DNA from: JADGRB01 sp036267635
GTDB taxonomy: Bacteria > Myxococcota_A > Polyangia > Fen-1088
NCBI GenBank assembly: GCA_036267635.1
Contig: DATAVR010000032.1
Location: 60,986-124,985, forward strand
Length of the DNA stretch: 64,000 nt
Reading direction: 5' to 3'
Shown one piece after another: positions 63,401 to 64,000 of this stretch. How positions within the stretch are numbered: position 1 is the first letter of the stretch; every line of letters begins with the position of its first letter. The notes below the pieces were generated by a model. That model did no database searches and had not been told where the DNA came from. It saw only the letters and a program-made list of their open reading frames with translations. A program made the position numbers and the translations under genes.

Positions 63401-64000
63401 AGCTCGCCCGCAGGTTGTCCGTCGTCGAACCGTCCCCCACTCTCGCTGTCTCGGCCAAGGCGGCCAAGCTGAAGTCCGAGGGGATCGACGTCGTCAGCTT
63501 CGGGGCCGGGGAGCCCGACTTCGACACGCCGGTGCACATCAAAGAGGCGGCCAAGAAGGCGCTCGACGCGGGCGCAACCAAGTACACGCTGGTCGAGGGG
63601 ACGGTGCCTCTGAGGAAGGCAGTCGCCAAGTGGATCGGCGACGCGCACGGGATCGCGGTCGAGCCGGGCGAGGTGATCGTCAGCTCGGGGGCGAAGCAGT
63701 CGATCTTCAACGCGATCTTCGCGCTCATCGACGAGGGCGACGAGGTGATCATCCCGACGCCGGCCTGGGTCAGCTACAACGACATCGTCAAGCTGGCGGG
63801 CGGGCGTCCGGTCAATGTGCCGACCAAGGCGGAGGAGAATTTCCAGGTGCGGGTGGAGGACGTGGCCAAGGCGATCACGCCGCGCACGAAGATGATCTTG
63901 GTCTGCTCGCCGTCGAACCCGACGGGGGCGATTTATGAAGAGGCGACGCTGCGTGGGTTGGCCAAGTTGGCGGTGGAAAAAGACGTCTGGCTGATGACCG
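63397..64000 (+). CDS. Aspartate aminotransferase, class I (partial, C-terminus outside window)
   Basis: 201 residues are visible from a GTG at 63397 that overlaps the coaD stop; AAGGAG lies eight bases upstream. LARRLSVVEPSPTLAVSAKAAKLKSEGIDVVSFGAGEPDFDTP is the start of the prokaryotic AAT Igamma group, followed by SSGAKQSIFNAIFALIDEGDEVIIPTPAWVSYNDIV and CSPSNPTGAIY. The PLP lysine lies beyond the window edge. It probably interconverts aspartate and oxaloacetate, or a related pair. Confidence 0.92.
   Translation, partial: MKLARRLSVVEPSPTLAVSAKAAKLKSEGIDVVSFGAGEPDFDTPVHIKEAAKKALDAGATKYTLVEGTVPLRKAVAKWIGDAHGIAVEPGEVIVSSGAKQSIFNAIFALIDEGDEVIIPTPAWVSYNDIVKLAGGRPVNVPTKAEENFQVRVEDVAKAITPRTKMILVCSPSNPTGAIYEEATLRGLAKLAVEKDVWLMT

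Overview
The window is a high-GC, gene-dense chromosomal segment with no rRNA or tRNA gene that I could find, no insertion sequence and no CRISPR array. The gene set points to a Myxococcota (Polyangia-like) bacterium. It has two PknB-type Ser/Thr kinases of the GGMAEI-loop kind, one with a PEGA tail. It has Gly/Asn/Thr-rich linkers on large lipoproteins, a carboxypeptidase-regulatory-domain TonB receptor, a Gly-tetrapeptide TonB, and a small protein opening GYNHNLRYGG that I associate with this phylum. The placement is inference from gene content and would need a phylogeny.

Layout. 1-7830 (minus): an envelope/TonB block of secreted protein, TPR lipoprotein, TonB, ExbB, two ExbDs, Ig-fold lipoprotein and an outer-membrane receptor cut by the window edge. 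7895-10581: PilZ protein, UDP-glucuronate decarboxylase, FolK and a ZIP metal transporter. 10561-16787 (minus): porin, cupredoxin protein, Ser/Thr kinase with an extracytoplasmic sensor, and a second Ser/Thr kinase with PEGA tail. 16961-23276: MarR repressor divergent from an RND tripartite efflux operon, with a palindrome-rich operator/promoter between. 23302-29457 (minus): tightly coupled hisB-hisH-hisA-hisF-hisIE-dinG-plsY. 29599-38274: mostly lineage-specific proteins, including a truncated PEP-synthase/rifampin-phosphotransferase-like enzyme and a very Cys-rich expansin-like lipoprotein. 38291-43293: a class A PBP divergent from RecD2. 44002-48080: proline synthesis (proC, proB, proA) with a YceI protein. 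48090-56415: assimilatory sulfate reduction (APS reductase, siroheme synthesis, sulfite reductase, CysA-like ATPase, Rrf2/CymR-like regulator, cysteine synthase). 56485-58850: two tandem VWA lipoproteins. 58864-64000: UppP, BirA, NadC, a HAD phosphatase, then RsmD, CoaD and a partial aspartate aminotransferase.

How the genes work together. Three biosynthetic sets are coherent: histidine, proline, and sulfate to cysteine. In the last, siroheme made by the two tetrapyrrole enzymes feeds the sulfite reductase, and the Rrf2 regulator sits directly before the cysteine synthase, recalling CymR-CysK control. The tonB-exbB-exbD-exbD set is a complete energizing complex next to a receptor. The porin, cupredoxin protein and sensor kinase are consecutive and may form an envelope sensing unit.

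Most notable: two copies of a roughly 75-88 bp palindromic repeat, one between yceI and proB and one inserted in frame inside birA, where it adds about 29 residues between WPND and RKVAGI. Short tandem repeats also sit at or near many gene ends. Convergent and co-directional genes overlap repeatedly by 1-30 bases, and no gap exceeds about 200 bases.
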